64,000 bases of DNA from Shewanella schlegeliana (GCF_016765635.1 NZ_JAESVD010000005.1:310001-374000); one strand, 5' to 3'. Numbered from the stretch's first letter, positions 38,123-49,207 are shown. Notes: generated by a model not told the origin, from the sequence alone. Numbers and translations: made by a program.

Positions 38123-38149
38123 TTAATCAAATAGGCTTTGGTTGCAACC

Positions 38150-39418
38150 TTAACTGGCTACAACTTGTAAAATTTGGCCACAAATCCACGCCATATAGGT
38201 GCCTAAAGCATAGCCTAATACTGCAAGTAACACACCTACAGGTGCTAATGCCGGGTGGAATGCAGCTGCAACAACAGGTGCTGATGCCGCCCCTCCGACG
38301 TTAGCTTGACTGCCTACCGCCATATAAAACAGTGGCGCTTTAATCAGCTTGGCTACGATCAGCATAAAGCTTGCGTGCACTAGCATCCAGATCATACCAA
38401 TGGCAAAGTACCAAAGGTTGTCAGGGTCTGCTAACTTCGAGACATCCATATGCAAACCAATGGTTGCCACTAGGATATATAAAAATGCCGATGCGACCTT
38501 AGACGCACCTGCCGCCTCGATATGTCGTACCCGTGTAAACGACAAGATTAAGCCTATTGTTGTCACAGTAACAATTAACCAGAAGAACTTAGAGGTTAAG
38601 CTGTAATCTCGAGTCCACGGATAGTTAGTTTCAAAAAATGGTCCTAATAAATCAGCGATGATATGAGCAAAGCCTGTAACACCAAAGCCGATTGCAACAA
38701 TCATCATCAAGTCGCTCAAGCTTGGAATTCGTGCATTCTCGGCGTGATACTTCTCAACTTTATCCTTCAATGCTTCAAGTGCTGTCGTGTCTGCGCCTGT
38801 TTTAGCGTCTATTTGCTTAGCCTTTGATGCCATAAACAGCAGCACTGCCATCCAGATATTTGCCACGATAACGTCCACCGTCACCATGATGGAGAAAATA
38901 TCACCGCCGACATCGTAAATTTCTTTCATCGCAGCCTGATTGGCTCCGCCGCCAATCCAACTACCAGCAAGAGTTGTCATACCGCGCCACACAGCATCTG
39001 GGCCGGTAACATTGAGTATCTCCGGGTTAATCGCCGAAACGATAAGCAATGCAATCGGCCCACCAATCACAATACCCACTGTTCCGGTCAGGAACATCAC
39101 AATGGCCTTAGGGCCTAGAGATAAAATGGCCTTTAGGTCGACACTCAAAATCAGTAACACTAAACATGCAGGTAGTAGGTAACGCGATGCAACAAAATAA
39201 AGTTGCGAAGTATTACCATCGATAATATTAAATGTGTTTAACAAAGAAGGTAAGAAATAGCACATCAACAATGCAGGAACGAAAGTATAAAACTTCTTCC
39301 AAAATGGATGACTACTATTACTGGTGTAAAACACAAAACCTAGCACTACAGCTAGAATACCTAATGCGGTGGCATCATTCGTCACCAGTGCACTAGTCAC
39401 TGAATCCGTACTACTCAT
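38150..39418 (-). CDS. DUF819 family membrane protein
   Basis: About 422 residues with ten or more helices; belongs to DUF819 (YjcL-like), with ASRYLLPACLVLLILSVDL, GSWIGGGANQAAM and SQANVGGAASAPVVAAAFHP. The transport role is unknown. The ATG at 39416-39418 follows AAGGGGATAG and is preferred over the start at 39448. It is inserted between kdsA and sirB1, which often sit together in Shewanella. Confidence 0.88.
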   Translation of the reverse strand: MSSTDSVTSALVTNDATALGILAVVLGFVFYTSNSSHPFWKKFYTFVPALLMCYFLPSLLNTFNIIDGNTSQLYFVASRYLLPACLVLLILSVDLKAILSLGPKAIVMFLTGTVGIVIGGPIALLIVSAINPEILNVTGPDAVWRGMTTLAGSWIGGGANQAAMKEIYDVGGDIFSIMVTVDVIVANIWMAVLLFMASKAKQIDAKTGADTTALEALKDKVEKYHAENARIPSLSDLMMIVAIGFGVTGFAHIIADLLGPFFETNYPWTRDYSLTSKFFWLIVTVTTIGLILSFTRVRHIEAAGASKVASAFLYILVATIGLHMDVSKLADPDNLWYFAIGMIWMLVHASFMLIVAKLIKAPLFYMAVGSQANVGGAASAPVVAAAFHPALAPVGVLLAVLGYALGTYMAWICGQILQVVAS

Positions 39419-39578
39419 GAACTCTATCCCCTTGATATTGGCAGTCATTTGCCTACTTATTATTTTTTTACTTCAATTTGTTGGTGTAACACTTTCTATG
39501 TTGACGCTTTTATTGCCATCGCTATGTGGCTGCGCCTTTTTATTTCTATCGACGATCAAACAACACTATCAACACAAA

Positions 39579-39599
39579 AGGGCCTATACGGCCCTATTG
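39579..39599 (-). terminator. Short terminator after sirB1
   Basis: AGGGCC (39579-39584) pairs with GGCCCT (39590-39595); T4 on the minus strand. Weak but well placed 12 bp past the sirB1 stop. Confidence 0.5.
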
Positions 39600-39606
39600 C
39601 TTTACG

Positions 39607-40395
39607 TTAGTGGAAAGTTTCGACTTCCTCTTTAAGTTCTTTTAACTGCATCTTCACCAGTTCAATCACCGGATCATGTGGACTATTTTCCACAAAATGC
39701 GTTAAATCTGCAGTTGCAACACTGATACACCCAAGCTGTTGAGCAATGAAAGCGCGCTCTCGATTAAGATTTAAATCATCGCCATGCCATTGAAGTAGCA
39801 AGTTGCAACACTCCATTGCAGGTTCGAAGTTATGGCCAACAATGCTACCCGCTTTCATCTCATGTAACATACGAGAAATGATGCGCTTAATGCTCGCAGG
39901 CTTTAAGTAGCTAGGCTTAAACTTAGCTGCATTACCGAGTTCACCACGCACAAAAACATGCAACTGATGTTTAGTCAACTCAGCCCCAGTTAGTGGGTCG
40001 ATGTAGCGAACTTCATCATCAATTCGGCTACAAAGTACGGTATGCCCTGGTAATAACAATAACTCCAAGCTCAGGTCTAGTTGCTTGGCCAGCAACATCA
40101 ATACGGTTGCGAGCGTTGTACTATTTCCCTGCTTTGAGGTTAGACACTTACCTAAGTCAGCCGCTTCGACGCTATAATACGCCTCTCGCGGACAGAAGCC
40201 TAAGTCGTTGTAAAACCAGTTAAGAAGCCCTTGCAAGCGAGCATGCCTATCAACAACATAAAAGCTCAATACTGAACCGGCTAATTCGAGCCAAGCCCAA
40301 TTAGCGTTTTTAACCTTTGAAAAACCAAGATGTTCAGCAATTTCTAAGGCTGTTTCTGGAAGTTGAATCGAGTCGTGAAGTTTCAAATCTGTCAT
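39607..40395 (-). CDS. sirB1: SirB1 family protein
   Basis: 262-residue soluble protein with an N-terminal transglutaminase-like SirB1 domain (GLLNWFYNDLGFCPREAYY, LPGHTVLCSRI, YIDPLTGAEL) and a C-terminal helical repeat-like region. The role is unknown; the gene is regularly linked to prfA-prmC in gammaproteobacteria. Start overlaps the sirB2 stop by one base. Confidence 0.85.
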   Translation of the reverse strand: MTDLKLHDSIQLPETALEIAEHLGFSKVKNANWAWLELAGSVLSFYVVDRHARLQGLLNWFYNDLGFCPREAYYSVEAADLGKCLTSKQGNSTTLATVLMLLAKQLDLSLELLLLPGHTVLCSRIDDEVRYIDPLTGAELTKHQLHVFVRGELGNAAKFKPSYLKPASIKRIISRMLHEMKAGSIVGHNFEPAMECCNLLLQWHGDDLNLNRERAFIAQQLGCISVATADLTHFVENSPHDPVIELVKMQLKELKEEVETFH

Positions 40396-40790
40396 TAACC
40401 TAATAATACTGCTTGTTTAAACATCGCCAGCTTAGCGGCATACACCACCCAACCAATCGCGCCTAATGCAGCAAACACTTTAAATAATTTATTACGATCG
40501 GCTTTGAGCGCAATAGTCGCTAACAGGATATATGCCGCAACGGCACCAAGTTTTTCAGTCATCCAAGGGTCGACAAATGGATACTGCTTGATTGAAAAGC
40601 ACAAGATTAATCCTGAAATCAGCAAGAAAGTATCAATAACATGGGGAGCGATCTTAATAACCTTTTTTTCCAAAACTGGCGACTGGCGTAGATGCATGAC
40701 AAAACGCACTAAAAAAAACAATACGCTAGCTACGATAAGCGTCATATGAAGATGCTTAAACACTGGGTATAAACCGTAAAAAGTTTCCAT
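40395..40790 (-). CDS. sirB2: SirB2 family membrane protein
   Basis: 131 residues with four membrane helices; SirB2 family signature LYPVFKHLHMTLIVASVLFFLVRF at the N-terminus (here split by residues) and HVIDTFLLISG. Coupled to sirB1 by a one-base overlap. Function unknown. Confidence 0.88.
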   Translation of the reverse strand: METFYGLYPVFKHLHMTLIVASVLFFLVRFVMHLRQSPVLEKKVIKIAPHVIDTFLLISGLILCFSIKQYPFVDPWMTEKLGAVAAYILLATIALKADRNKLFKVFAALGAIGWVVYAAKLAMFKQAVLLG

Positions 40791-40988
40791 GATAAAAATC
40801 TATTAGCCGATAAAGGCGGCTAGTGTACCCCATACATTAACCCATAACCAATATACCGCCGCGCAACAGGAAGAAACGCACAAAGTTTAACCAAAGCGAG
40901 TATTGCTGCGATTTATTGCAAGCATGCTTGTACCAAGTTTTACCTTATGGTGTTATTTGGGCCTAATAATAAAGAAGAGACACAAATA

Positions 40989-41411
40989 ATGAGCTTAGAT
41001 ATGCAGTTTACCCAAGACGACAGTGATGAATTTGCCGATGTCATTAAACAGAAAATTGCGGAGTTTAACTGGCAACACTGGGAAGTATCAGAAAGGCTAC
41101 CTCTAGGGCTAAAGCTTGAAGACGATAATGGCCAACTTGTCGCAGGATTTTCAGGTAGAACCTTTGGCAACTGGCTTATGATAGACAACCTGTGGGTCGC
41201 TGAAAGCCTACGAGGACAGCAAGTCGGTCACCAACTGCTTACCGAGGCAGAGACTATCGCCAAGGCTCGTGGTTGCCAATCAGCAATTTTAGATACGCTC
41301 AACTTCCAGGCTAAGCCATTTTATGAGGCAAGAGGTTACCAATTGAAGTGGACCCAACAGGCCTATCCCAAAACAGGGTGTAAATATTTTATGGTAAAAC
41401 AGCTCTCATAA
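40989..41411 (+). CDS. GNAT-family N-acetyltransferase
   Basis: 140 residues with the GNAT fold: acetyl-CoA loop LRGQQVGHQLL and the C-terminal KPFYEARGYQLKW. The ATG at 40989 follows GAAGAG; a start at 40947 would add 14 unlike residues. Substrate unknown. It lies on the plus strand inside an otherwise minus-strand hemA-prfA-prmC-sirB2-sirB1 block, so it is probably an insertion. Confidence 0.88.
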   Translation: MSLDMQFTQDDSDEFADVIKQKIAEFNWQHWEVSERLPLGLKLEDDNGQLVAGFSGRTFGNWLMIDNLWVAESLRGQQVGHQLLTEAETIAKARGCQSAILDTLNFQAKPFYEARGYQLKWTQQAYPKTGCKYFMVKQLS

Positions 41412-41473
41412 CCCTCTTACATGTTCGTCCTAGTAAAGACCAGTACTTGCAGAGATCTCTTCTGGGCTAGAAA

Positions 41474-41502
41474 CAAAAAAGGCACTAACAATAGTGCCTT
41501 TT
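41474..41502. terminator. Bidirectional terminator between GNAT gene and prmC
   Basis: AAAAGGCACTA (41477-41487) pairs with TAGTGCCTTTT (41492-41502) between convergent genes. Confidence 0.9.
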
Positions 41503-41522
41503 GTTTAATTCGCAACAACATA

Positions 41523-42365
41523 CTACCTAGGCCAACGTCCTAGTGTGCAGCGGTCGTTACTACCAAAGTCACGAACCGTCGCCACGTTTTCATAGCCCAG
41601 CTCAATTAACTTCTCTCTTAACTCGATAGCTTGCTGATAACCATGCTCGAGTAACAAGTAACCACCCGGTGCTAAGTAATCGCGAGCCGACTCTGCAATA
41701 TAAAACAGATCGGCAAAGCCTCGCTGTGGCGCCGTTAATGCGCTGGCAGGCTCAAATCTGACATCGCCTTGAGAAAGATGTTCATCTTCCTCATCGATAT
41801 AGGGCGGGTTAGACACAATCAAGTTAAAATCATAACACTCAACAGCATCGAACCAATCGCTTTGAAACACATCGACTTGCTCAAGCTTTAAGTTGGTACG
41901 GTTTTCTTTAGCTAACGCCACCGCATCTTCAACTTTATCAATCGCACAAACTTGCCACTCACTACGCTCATGGGCTAATGACAGTGCGATAGCCCCTGTC
42001 CCCGTGCCCAAATCGAGCACCTTGGCATTATCAGCCAAAGGCAGATTCAGCGCCGTCTCAACTAGGATTTCGGTATCGGGACGAGGAATGAGTGTGGTCG
42101 GGTTGACCCTAAAAGGCAGCGACCAAAACTCCCTTTCACCCACAATATGTGCAATAGGATTACCACGTAAACGCTTGGCTAACATCTGCTTAAACTCAAA
42201 AACCTGCTCGGGTTCTAAGCTTCTATCGGGCCAAGTGTACAGATAGCTGCGCGGCTTGTTGATCACATGAAGCAGCATGACCTCGGCATCAAGAGATGCC
42301 GAGTCTGAAATACTTTCAAGCTGAGAAGAGGCCCACTTAAGCGCCCCTGAGATAGTTAATTGCAA
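41523..42365 (-). CDS. prmC: Release factor glutamine methyltransferase
   Basis: Methylates the Gln of the GGQ motif of release factors RF1 and RF2. The 280-residue protein has DLGTGTGAIALSL for AdoMet and the VSNPPYI catalytic motif. It lies 43 bp after prfA, whose product is its substrate. Confidence 0.96.
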   Translation of the reverse strand: MQLTISGALKWASSQLESISDSASLDAEVMLLHVINKPRSYLYTWPDRSLEPEQVFEFKQMLAKRLRGNPIAHIVGEREFWSLPFRVNPTTLIPRPDTEILVETALNLPLADNAKVLDLGTGTGAIALSLAHERSEWQVCAIDKVEDAVALAKENRTNLKLEQVDVFQSDWFDAVECYDFNLIVSNPPYIDEEDEHLSQGDVRFEPASALTAPQRGFADLFYIAESARDYLAPGGYLLLEHGYQQAIELREKLIELGYENVATVRDFGSNDRCTLGRWPR

Positions 42366-42408
42366 GGAATATCCTTATTCATCTGTAGCACAATGAGTTT
42401 GCAAAGGT

Positions 42409-43494
42409 TTAAGCTTCACCCAGCGCTGCAAGCATATCCGCTTGGTTTTCTTGGATTAAAGGCTCGATAACCACATCGATATCCCCTTCCATAAACTCAC
42501 CTAAGCGATATAAGGTTAAGTTAATTCTGTGCTCACTCACTCGGCCTTGCGGGAAGTTATAAGTACGGATACGCTCCGAACGATCACCACTGGTTACCAA
42601 GTTACGACGTGTGCTTTCTTCAGCGCTGCGACGCTTCTCGTCTTCTACCGCTTGAATACGTGCAGACAGAACACTCATGGCTTGAGCACGGTTCTTATGC
42701 TGTGAACGCTGATCTTGACACTCAACCACGATACCCGTTGGAATATGGGTAATACGAATAGCCGAGTCGGTTTTGTTAACGTGCTGACCACCGGCACCAG
42801 ATGCGCGGAAAGTATCGACCTTCAAGTCAGCCTTGTTGATCTCAATCGCTTCTGCTTCTGGAATCTCAGGTAGTACAATCACAGTACAAGCCGAGGTATG
42901 TACACGGCCTTGAGATTCAGTTTCTGGTACACGTTGTACACGGTGGCCACCTGACTCGAATTTCAGTCTACCGTAAACGCCTTCACCGCTGATCTTAGCA
43001 ATCACTTCTTTAAAGCCGCCATGCTCACCTTCGTTGGTGTTCATGACTTCAATTTGCCAACGCTTACTTTCGGCGTATTTGCTGTACATGCGGAATAGAT
43101 CACCGGCAAAAATCGCCGCCTCATCACCACCCGCACCCGCGCGGATTTCGATAAAGCAGTTATTGTCATCGTTTGGATCTTTTGGAAGTAATAGGATCTG
43201 TAGTTCGGCCTCAAGTGCAGCGATAGCTTCTTTAGCGGCTTTATACTCTTCCTGAGCCATCTCTTTAAGCTCTGGATCATCCTCTTCCATCATCTCTTTA
43301 GCCGACTCAAAGTCTTCTTCGGCTTGTTGGTAAGACTTAAAGGTCTTTACCACATCTTCAAGTTGAGAATACTCTTTAGACAAGGCGCGAAAACGCTCCT
43401 GATCGGCAATAATGCTTGCATCGCTCAGTAACGCCAACACTTCTTCATTACGTTCAAGTAAGCCTTCAAGCTTACGAATCACACTGTCCTTCAT
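42409..43494 (-). CDS. prfA: Peptide chain release factor 1
   Basis: Recognises UAA and UAG stop codons and releases the peptide. 361 residues, with GGQ in [15 protein letters not shown]. The anticodon-like PxT motif appears as [13 protein letters not shown], in the usual place. It follows hemA by 13 bp. Confidence 0.97.
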   Translation of the reverse strand: MKDSVIRKLEGLLERNEEVLALLSDASIIADQERFRALSKEYSQLEDVVKTFKSYQQAEEDFESAKEMMEEDDPELKEMAQEEYKAAKEAIAALEAELQILLLPKDPNDDNNCFIEIRAGAGGDEAAIFAGDLFRMYSKYAESKRWQIEVMNTNEGEHGGFKEVIAKISGEGVYGRLKFESGGHRVQRVPETESQGRVHTSACTVIVLPEIPEAEAIEINKADLKVDTFRASGAGGQHVNKTDSAIRITHIPTGIVVECQDQRSQHKNRAQAMSVLSARIQAVEDEKRRSAEESTRRNLVTSGDRSERIRTYNFPQGRVSEHRINLTLYRLGEFMEGDIDVVIEPLIQENQADMLAALGEA

Positions 43495-43507
43495 TAAAAC
43501 GCTAACC

Positions 43508-44758
43508 TTAGTCTTTATCTAGTCCAAGCACAGCTCTTAATTGTCCAAGAGAATTCAGGTCCCCTTGTCGACTCGCAGCGGTAAGCGCTTGTGTCGGCGC
43601 ATGGATCAGTTTGTTGGTAAGCTTATTGGCTAGCTCTAGTAAGACCTGCTCACTATTACCACCTTGGGCCAACTTGTTGACCGCTCGCTCTACCAGCTCA
43701 TCTTTAATCGCCATACTTTGGGTGCGATATTCACGGATACTGTCTACCGACTCTAGTGAGCGGATCCATTCCATGAATTGATAAGCTTGATCTTCTGCAA
43801 TTAATTCTGCTTGCTCGGCGGCTTCTCTTCGAGACGCCATATTCTGTTCAATAATGCTTTGTAGGTCATCCACGGTATAGAGGAATGCATCCTCTAGATC
43901 CGCAACTTCAGCCTCGATATCTCGAGGAACTGCTATATCAACCAACAACATAGGTTGATGACGACGCTGCTTAAGCGCTTTTTCTACCATGCCTTTACCA
44001 AGAATTGGTAATGGGCTAGCCGTAGAGGATATCACGATATCGGCCTTAGGGAGAAAATCTGGAATCTGTTCTAGTGTAATAGCTGTCGCACCGAACTCTT
44101 CGCACATAGCTTCCGCACGTGAAACAGTACGGTTTGCAACCACCATGGCTTTAACACCATTGTCTTTTAGGTGACGCGCAACAAGCTCAATTGTCTCACC
44201 CGCACCGACTAATAATACCTGAGTCGTACTGAGTGATGAGAAAATATGCTTGGCCATGCTGACAGCAGCGAATGCTACAGAGACGGCAGCGGCGCCAATC
44301 TCGGTTTCGGTACGAATTTTTTTAGCCACTGAAAAGGTGTTTTGAAACAACCTATCCATAGTCGTCGCAACGGTACCCGCCTCTTTTGCTTTCACAAAAG
44401 ACTGCTTTACCTGACCGAGAATTTGCGGTTCGCCTAAAATTAGTGAATCGAGTCCAGCAGATACGCGCATCAAATGTTTGACCGCTTCCTGACCATTATA
44501 TTGGTATAGACAAGGCTCAACGTCTTCGTGGGAAAGTTGATGATAATCTTCCAGCCATGCAACCACGTCAGCGGCTTCACTGTTGTTACAGTAAAGTTCT
44601 GTACGGTTACAGGTGGAAATGATGACGGCTTCGCCAGATTGAGTGCTAGCAGCTAGACTCTTCATGGCATCATGAATTTTATCTGGGCCGAATGCGACTT
44701 TTTCTCGCAGGTCGACCGTGGCCGTTTTATGGTTAATTCCGATTGCTACAAGGCTCAT
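43508..44758 (-). CDS. hemA: Glutamyl-tRNA reductase
   Basis: First committed step of tetrapyrrole synthesis, reducing glutamyl-tRNA to glutamate-1-semialdehyde. 416 residues with the catalytic Cys in [10 protein letters not shown], the NADPH site [16 protein letters not shown] and a C-terminal dimerisation helix. First gene of hemA-prfA-prmC, divergent from lolB. Confidence 0.97.
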   Translation of the reverse strand: MSLVAIGINHKTATVDLREKVAFGPDKIHDAMKSLAASTQSGEAVIISTCNRTELYCNNSEAADVVAWLEDYHQLSHEDVEPCLYQYNGQEAVKHLMRVSAGLDSLILGEPQILGQVKQSFVKAKEAGTVATTMDRLFQNTFSVAKKIRTETEIGAAAVSVAFAAVSMAKHIFSSLSTTQVLLVGAGETIELVARHLKDNGVKAMVVANRTVSRAEAMCEEFGATAITLEQIPDFLPKADIVISSTASPLPILGKGMVEKALKQRRHQPMLLVDIAVPRDIEAEVADLEDAFLYTVDDLQSIIEQNMASRREAAEQAELIAEDQAYQFMEWIRSLESVDSIREYRTQSMAIKDELVERAVNKLAQGGNSEQVLLELANKLTNKLIHAPTQALTAASRQGDLNSLGQLRAVLGLDKD

Positions 44759-45027
44759 TTGACTCGTTCTGGACTCTTGGGCATCTCATTTATTGGTGCC
44801 ATTCTACTGAATTGGTATTGTTAAAAACAGAATACGCTTAACAAAACCGAATAATAATCTCTGTTCTTACCCATTTTTTCAATTAGCATCACTTTTTTAA
44901 CTATTCATATATAGTTATGTCACGCATTAACGACATTGAGCATTGTATAAATTTATATTTTTGCATATGGGCATTGGTAAATCATTCAACCCCTCGTATC
45001 ATAAGGGCTCTTTTATATCAGTAATAG

Positions 45028-45687
45028 ATGAATAATTTGAGACGCATCACAAAAAACACTTATCTATGGGTGATTCTGGGCACTCTTTTTGTCAGCGGTT
45101 GCTCAACTACCATACCAGACAACCTGGTTCCCGTCTCTGTTAACAAAGTGCAGCAGGCTGACGCGTGGGAGATGCAGGGCAAACTTGCGGTCAGAACACC
45201 TCAAGACAAGTTCAGCACCAATCTTTATTGGCTTCACAGTCCCGACCGCGATGAACTAAAGCTGACGACCATGTTGGGTACGACAGTACTGTCGCTATCA
45301 AACCATGCAGGCAACGCCACTCTGGAAGTTGACGGCAAGACCTACACAGATAGTGATCCTCAGCGCCTTCTCACTCGAGTATCGGGTTGGTCAATACCGA
45401 TAGAGTCACTGCCTCTTTGGATCACTGGCCAGTTAACCGTCGGTGATAAATTGATGGCTAAAGACGCCCAAGGTCGTCCTGCGAAGCTGGTTAATTCTGA
45501 GCAGTTTCCCCCCTGGGAAGTGGACTTTAAGAGCTGGCAGGAGCAAAGCGGCGCCGAAGTGCCGCGTTTACTTAACCTGCAGCGTGGCGACGTACGTTTA
45601 AAGCTACAGCTCAATCAATGGCAAGCTTTAGCCCCTCAAAGTCAAATACTTATTCAACAGACGTCAAAACCCGAGAGTTCTTTATGA
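45028..45687 (+). CDS. lolB: Outer-membrane lipoprotein receptor LolB
   Basis: Receives lipoproteins from LolA and inserts them in the outer membrane. 219 residues; signal peptide ends in lipobox VSGC. The [22 protein letters not shown] segment and exposed-loop region ([14 protein letters not shown]) match LolB. The stop overlaps the ispE start (ATGA). Confidence 0.95.
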   Translation: MNNLRRITKNTYLWVILGTLFVSGCSTTIPDNLVPVSVNKVQQADAWEMQGKLAVRTPQDKFSTNLYWLHSPDRDELKLTTMLGTTVLSLSNHAGNATLEVDGKTYTDSDPQRLLTRVSGWSIPIESLPLWITGQLTVGDKLMAKDAQGRPAKLVNSEQFPPWEVDFKSWQEQSGAEVPRLLNLQRGDVRLKLQLNQWQALAPQSQILIQQTSKPESSL

Positions 45688-46538
45688 CAGCGTCACTTTC
45701 TCTAGGCTGGCCAGCACCAGCTAAACTTAATCTGTTTCTGCATATCAACGCTCAGCGTAGTGATGGCTATCACGAGCTGCAAACTCTGTTTCAATTCGTC
45801 GAGCATTGTGACTACCTAGACTTTAAAGTGTTAGAGACGTCGGAGCTAAAATTACACTCCAATATGTCGGCAGCTGTTGCCGACAGCGATAACTTAATTC
45901 TCAGAGCCGCAAAATCACTGCAACAACGAACAGGCTGTCAGCTTGGCGCTGAAATTTGGCTCGATAAGCGTCTGCCTATGGGCGGAGGTCTTGGTGGCGG
46001 TTCCTCCGATGCGGCCACCACTTTGGTCGCCCTAAATCAGCTTTGGAAAACTGGCTTATCAGCAACTGAACTTTGCGAGTTAGGATTAAAGCTAGGCGCG
46101 GATGTCCCTGTTTTCGTTAATGGTTTTTCAGCATTTGCCGAAGGTGTGGGTGAGAAACTGCAAAACGTTGAACCCTCAGAGCCTTGGTATCTTGTGTTGG
46201 TACCTCAGGTGCATGTCTCTACAGCTGAAGTATTTCAAGATCCAGAGTTGCCTCGCGATACGCCAAAGCTAAGTCTCGAGTCATTAATGAACAGCCCTTG
46301 GAAAAATGACTGCCAAACATTAGTCGCAAAACGCTACCCTCAAGTTGCCAAAACCTTAGACTGGCTGCTAGAATATGCGCCGTCCAGAATGACCGGAACA
46401 GGAGCATGTGTTTTTGGTCAATTCGAACAGGAGCAACAAGCTAAAGATGTATTGGCGAAATTGCCTGCATCGATAAAAGGCTTTGTCGCGAAAGGGGCAA
46501 ATAAATCGCCGTTGATGCTGAGATTAGCTCAGTGTTAA
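45684..46538 (+). CDS. ispE: 4-diphosphocytidyl-2-C-methyl-D-erythritol kinase
   Basis: GHMP kinase of the MEP isoprenoid pathway. 284 residues: [12 protein letters not shown] at the N-terminus and the ATP-binding [16 protein letters not shown]. The ATG overlaps the lolB stop, so the two are coupled. Confidence 0.96.
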   Translation: MTASLSLGWPAPAKLNLFLHINAQRSDGYHELQTLFQFVEHCDYLDFKVLETSELKLHSNMSAAVADSDNLILRAAKSLQQRTGCQLGAEIWLDKRLPMGGGLGGGSSDAATTLVALNQLWKTGLSATELCELGLKLGADVPVFVNGFSAFAEGVGEKLQNVEPSEPWYLVLVPQVHVSTAEVFQDPELPRDTPKLSLESLMNSPWKNDCQTLVAKRYPQVAKTLDWLLEYAPSRMTGTGACVFGQFEQEQQAKDVLAKLPASIKGFVAKGANKSPLMLRLAQC

Positions 46539-46602
46539 CCACTTTCTGGGATACTTTAATATCCCAGCCACAATCATGAAGCATACGCCTGAGGTTCCTA
46601 CA

Positions 46603-47550
46603 GTGCCTGACATTAAACTTTTTGCCGGTAACGCTACACCTAGTCTCGCTAAGAAGATAGCCGATCGTCTATTTTGTAAACTTGGAGACGCGGAAGTAGG
46701 CGTTTTCAGTGACGGCGAAATCAGTGTCCAAATTAATGAAAATGTACGTGGTGCGGATGTATTCATCATTCAATCTACTTGCGCTCCTACTAACGATAAC
46801 CTAATGGAACTTATCGTTATGGTTGACGCGCTTCGTCGTGCATCAGCTGGTCGTATTACAGCGGTTATTCCTTACTTTGGTTACGCGCGTCAGGACCGTC
46901 GTGTTCGTAGTGCTCGTGTACCGATCACTGCTAAAGTTGTTGCAGATTTCCTATCAAGCGTTGGTGTTGATCGCGTATTGACATGTGATCTACACGCTGA
47001 GCAAATCCAAGGTTTCTTCGACGTTCCAGTTGATAACGTATTCGGTAGCCCAGTGCTACTAGAAGACATGTTAGCTAAGAACCTAGAAAACCCTGTAGTT
47101 GTTTCTCCTGATATCGGTGGCGTTGTACGCGCTCGTGCTGTCGCTAAGCTTCTGGATGATTCAGACTTAGCAATTATCGACAAGCGTCGCCCACAGGCGA
47201 ACGTTGCTCAAGTAATGCATATCATTGGTGACGTTCAAGGCCGTGACTGTATCATCGTTGATGATATGATCGACACTGGCGGTACACTATGTAAAGCTGC
47301 TGAAGCATTGAAAGAGCATGGTGCAAACCGCGTATTCGCATACGCTACTCACCCTGTTTTCTCTGGCAACGCTGCTAAGAACATCGCTGAGTCTGTAATC
47401 GATGAAGTTATCGTGACTGATACTATCCCGCTAAGTGCAGAAATTGCAGCGCTAGATAAAGTATCTCAGTTGACTATGTCTACTGTTATGGCTGAAGCAA
47501 TTCGCCGTGTAAGTAACGAAGAGTCAATCTCTGCAATGTTTAAGCACTAA
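46603..47550 (+). CDS. prs: Ribose-phosphate pyrophosphokinase (PRPP synthase)
   Basis: Makes PRPP from ribose-5-phosphate and ATP. A GTG at 46603 with GAGG upstream starts the family-typical [15 protein letters not shown] and gives 315 residues, the usual length; the ATG at 46576 adds nine unlike residues. Motifs include [15 protein letters not shown] (flexible loop) and the PRPP site DDMIDTGGT. The gene uses many optimal codons, as expected for high expression. Confidence 0.96.
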   Translation: MPDIKLFAGNATPSLAKKIADRLFCKLGDAEVGVFSDGEISVQINENVRGADVFIIQSTCAPTNDNLMELIVMVDALRRASAGRITAVIPYFGYARQDRRVRSARVPITAKVVADFLSSVGVDRVLTCDLHAEQIQGFFDVPVDNVFGSPVLLEDMLAKNLENPVVVSPDIGGVVRARAVAKLLDDSDLAIIDKRRPQANVAQVMHIIGDVQGRDCIIVDDMIDTGGTLCKAAEALKEHGANRVFAYATHPVFSGNAAKNIAESVIDEVIVTDTIPLSAEIAALDKVSQLTMSTVMAEAIRRVSNEESISAMFKH

Positions 47551-47595
47551 TCCTTAGCGAACAAGCTAATAATTAGGCTAGCAAGATAGAGAATA

Positions 47596-47623
47596 AAAAC
47601 GCACTCCTTGGAGTGCGTTTTTT
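47596..47623 (+). terminator. prs terminator
   Basis: 12-bp stem AAAACGCACTCC (47596-47607) with GGAGTGCGTTTT (47610-47621), then T. Confidence 0.9.
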
Positions 47624-47645
47624 ATACCTAAAAATCATCATTACC

Positions 47646-48062
47646 CTATTGAACAAACCTTCGCTTCAGTGCATCGTCTCTCACAGCCTTAGTCACATCG
47701 TAAGCGATACTACGGCGCAGTTTAACCAACCAGCCATCAACCCTATCCATATCGACTTTACAGCTCTTTTTACCACAATCAGGTCGCTCTGCACTTATCA
47801 GCTTAACAGCAACACTGTTATCCTTTACCACCAGCTCAACTTTTACCTTATAGCTCTTATAATCTAAATTAGCAGACCTTAGTCCTGACTCCTCTTTGCT
47901 AAATACCCAATGATGACGTTTAGCCGCATCGCTCAGCATCCTATCGAGGTCTGTAATATAGTTACCGTATGGGATCGGATCTTGGTAGAGTTGCAGCTCA
48001 CTCGCCGCTACAGGTATCGCCCCCAAATAGCCTACAAGCAAACCTGCTATGATTTTTCTCAT
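47646..48062 (-). CDS. Exported hypothetical protein, 138 residues
   Basis: Signal peptide to about PVAAS (residues 17-21), then a mixed domain with two Cys (in CGKKSC) that could form a disulfide. It is distantly similar to the neighbouring upstream protein: WVF..EESGL..A..DYK, V..ELV, and a C-terminal WLVKLRRSI. No known family recognised. It follows that gene by 19 bp, so the two are probably one operon. Confidence 0.75.
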   Translation of the reverse strand: MRKIIAGLLVGYLGAIPVAASELQLYQDPIPYGNYITDLDRMLSDAAKRHHWVFSKEESGLRSANLDYKSYKVKVELVVKDNSVAVKLISAERPDCGKKSCKVDMDRVDGWLVKLRRSIAYDVTKAVRDDALKRRFVQ

Positions 48063-48081
48063 CTTGTTATCCTTAACGTTA

Positions 48082-48540
48082 TTAAAGCCGAGCTAATTGT
48101 TTGCTGATGCTATTTCTAAGGTTTTTAATGTAGTTGTAGTAGCCTCGGCTGTTTTTATAACAGATATCGTCTACTAGCTTCTTACACACATAGTCACCAA
48201 GAGCATCGTGATACTTTAGCTGGACCAAAGACTGGTCATACTCTATTCGCATCACATTGGTATCCCCACGGTAGTCAAACCGCGCTAATATATAACCTTC
48301 TCCCTCACCTTGGTACACCCAAGCGAAGCCTTTGGTGGTCAACATTCCCTCTAAAATTCCATAACGGATCTTAGCTAGCTCATGGGTTCCGGTTTCAATT
48401 TCTTTATGAACCGCTCTTATATAACGATCAGAAGACTTAGGCGTAATCTTGTCATTGACCTCAAGTGTCGATGGTGCGGCTTGAATGGCACAACTCGCTG
48501 CCAGTAAACACCCAAGAGATAAGGCTGTTAAAGGCCTCAT
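48082..48540 (-). CDS. Exported hypothetical protein, 152 residues
   Basis: Signal peptide to about IQAAPS; mature part has two Cys (in YVCKKLVDDIC) and the shared pattern AWVYQGEGEG...ARFDYR...IEYDQ...YYNYIKNLRNSI with the downstream gene. The pair look like diverged paralogues. Function unknown. Confidence 0.75.
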   Translation of the reverse strand: MRPLTALSLGCLLAASCAIQAAPSTLEVNDKITPKSSDRYIRAVHKEIETGTHELAKIRYGILEGMLTTKGFAWVYQGEGEGYILARFDYRGDTNVMRIEYDQSLVQLKYHDALGDYVCKKLVDDICYKNSRGYYNYIKNLRNSISKQLARL

Positions 48541-48661
48541 AGTATTCGCTCCCTGAAATGATAAAGCAGAATCCTAGCATAGAATTTAAGCAATTGTGTA
48601 AAGGGAAGGGATGGGGCTGTGAGCATGAAGCAGTTTGCAGAGTTTCTAAAACGCGAAAAAC

Positions 48662-48690
48662 AAAAAGCCCATCCGAAGATGGGCTTTTTT
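48662..48690 (-). terminator. tRNA operon terminator
   Basis: AAAAGCCCATC (48663-48673) pairs with GATGGGCTTTT (48678-48688); T run on the minus strand, just past the last tRNA. Confidence 0.85.
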
Positions 48691-48695
48691 GTATA

Positions 48696-48770
48696 TGGCT
48701 GGGGTACCAGGATTTGAACCTGGGAATGCCGAGATCAAAACCCGGTGCCTTACCGCTTGGCGATACCCCA
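48696..48770 (-). tRNA. tRNA-Gln (TTG), copy 1
   Basis: 75 nt with encoded CCA; anticodon TTG in TTTTGATC; T arm GGTTCAAATCC; acceptor TGGGGTA/TACCCCA. Confidence 0.97.
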
Positions 48771-48821
48771 ATCAAACTTTTACTACTAATGAAGAGTTAA
48801 ACTCATCATTATTTAAATAAA

Positions 48822-48906
<85 letters not shown>

Positions 48907-49027
48907 ACAACATCAGTTTTTACATCTTGATTAAGATGACTCTACGTTTAATATCCTGAGCAGGATCTTTTCCACATTCAACAGTAATGCATATATCTTA
49001 TACTGCAAACCATCAAGGTCAAGAATT

Positions 49028-49102
49028 TGGCTGGGGTACCAGGATTTGAACCTGGGAATGCCGAGATCAAAACCCGGTGCCTTACCGCTTGGCGATACCC
49101 CA
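49028..49102 (-). tRNA. tRNA-Gln (TTG), copy 2
   Basis: Identical in sequence to copy 1; 75 nt, CCA encoded. Confidence 0.97.
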
Positions 49103-49122
49103 ATAAATCTTGTTAAATTCGA

Positions 49123-49207
<85 letters not shown>

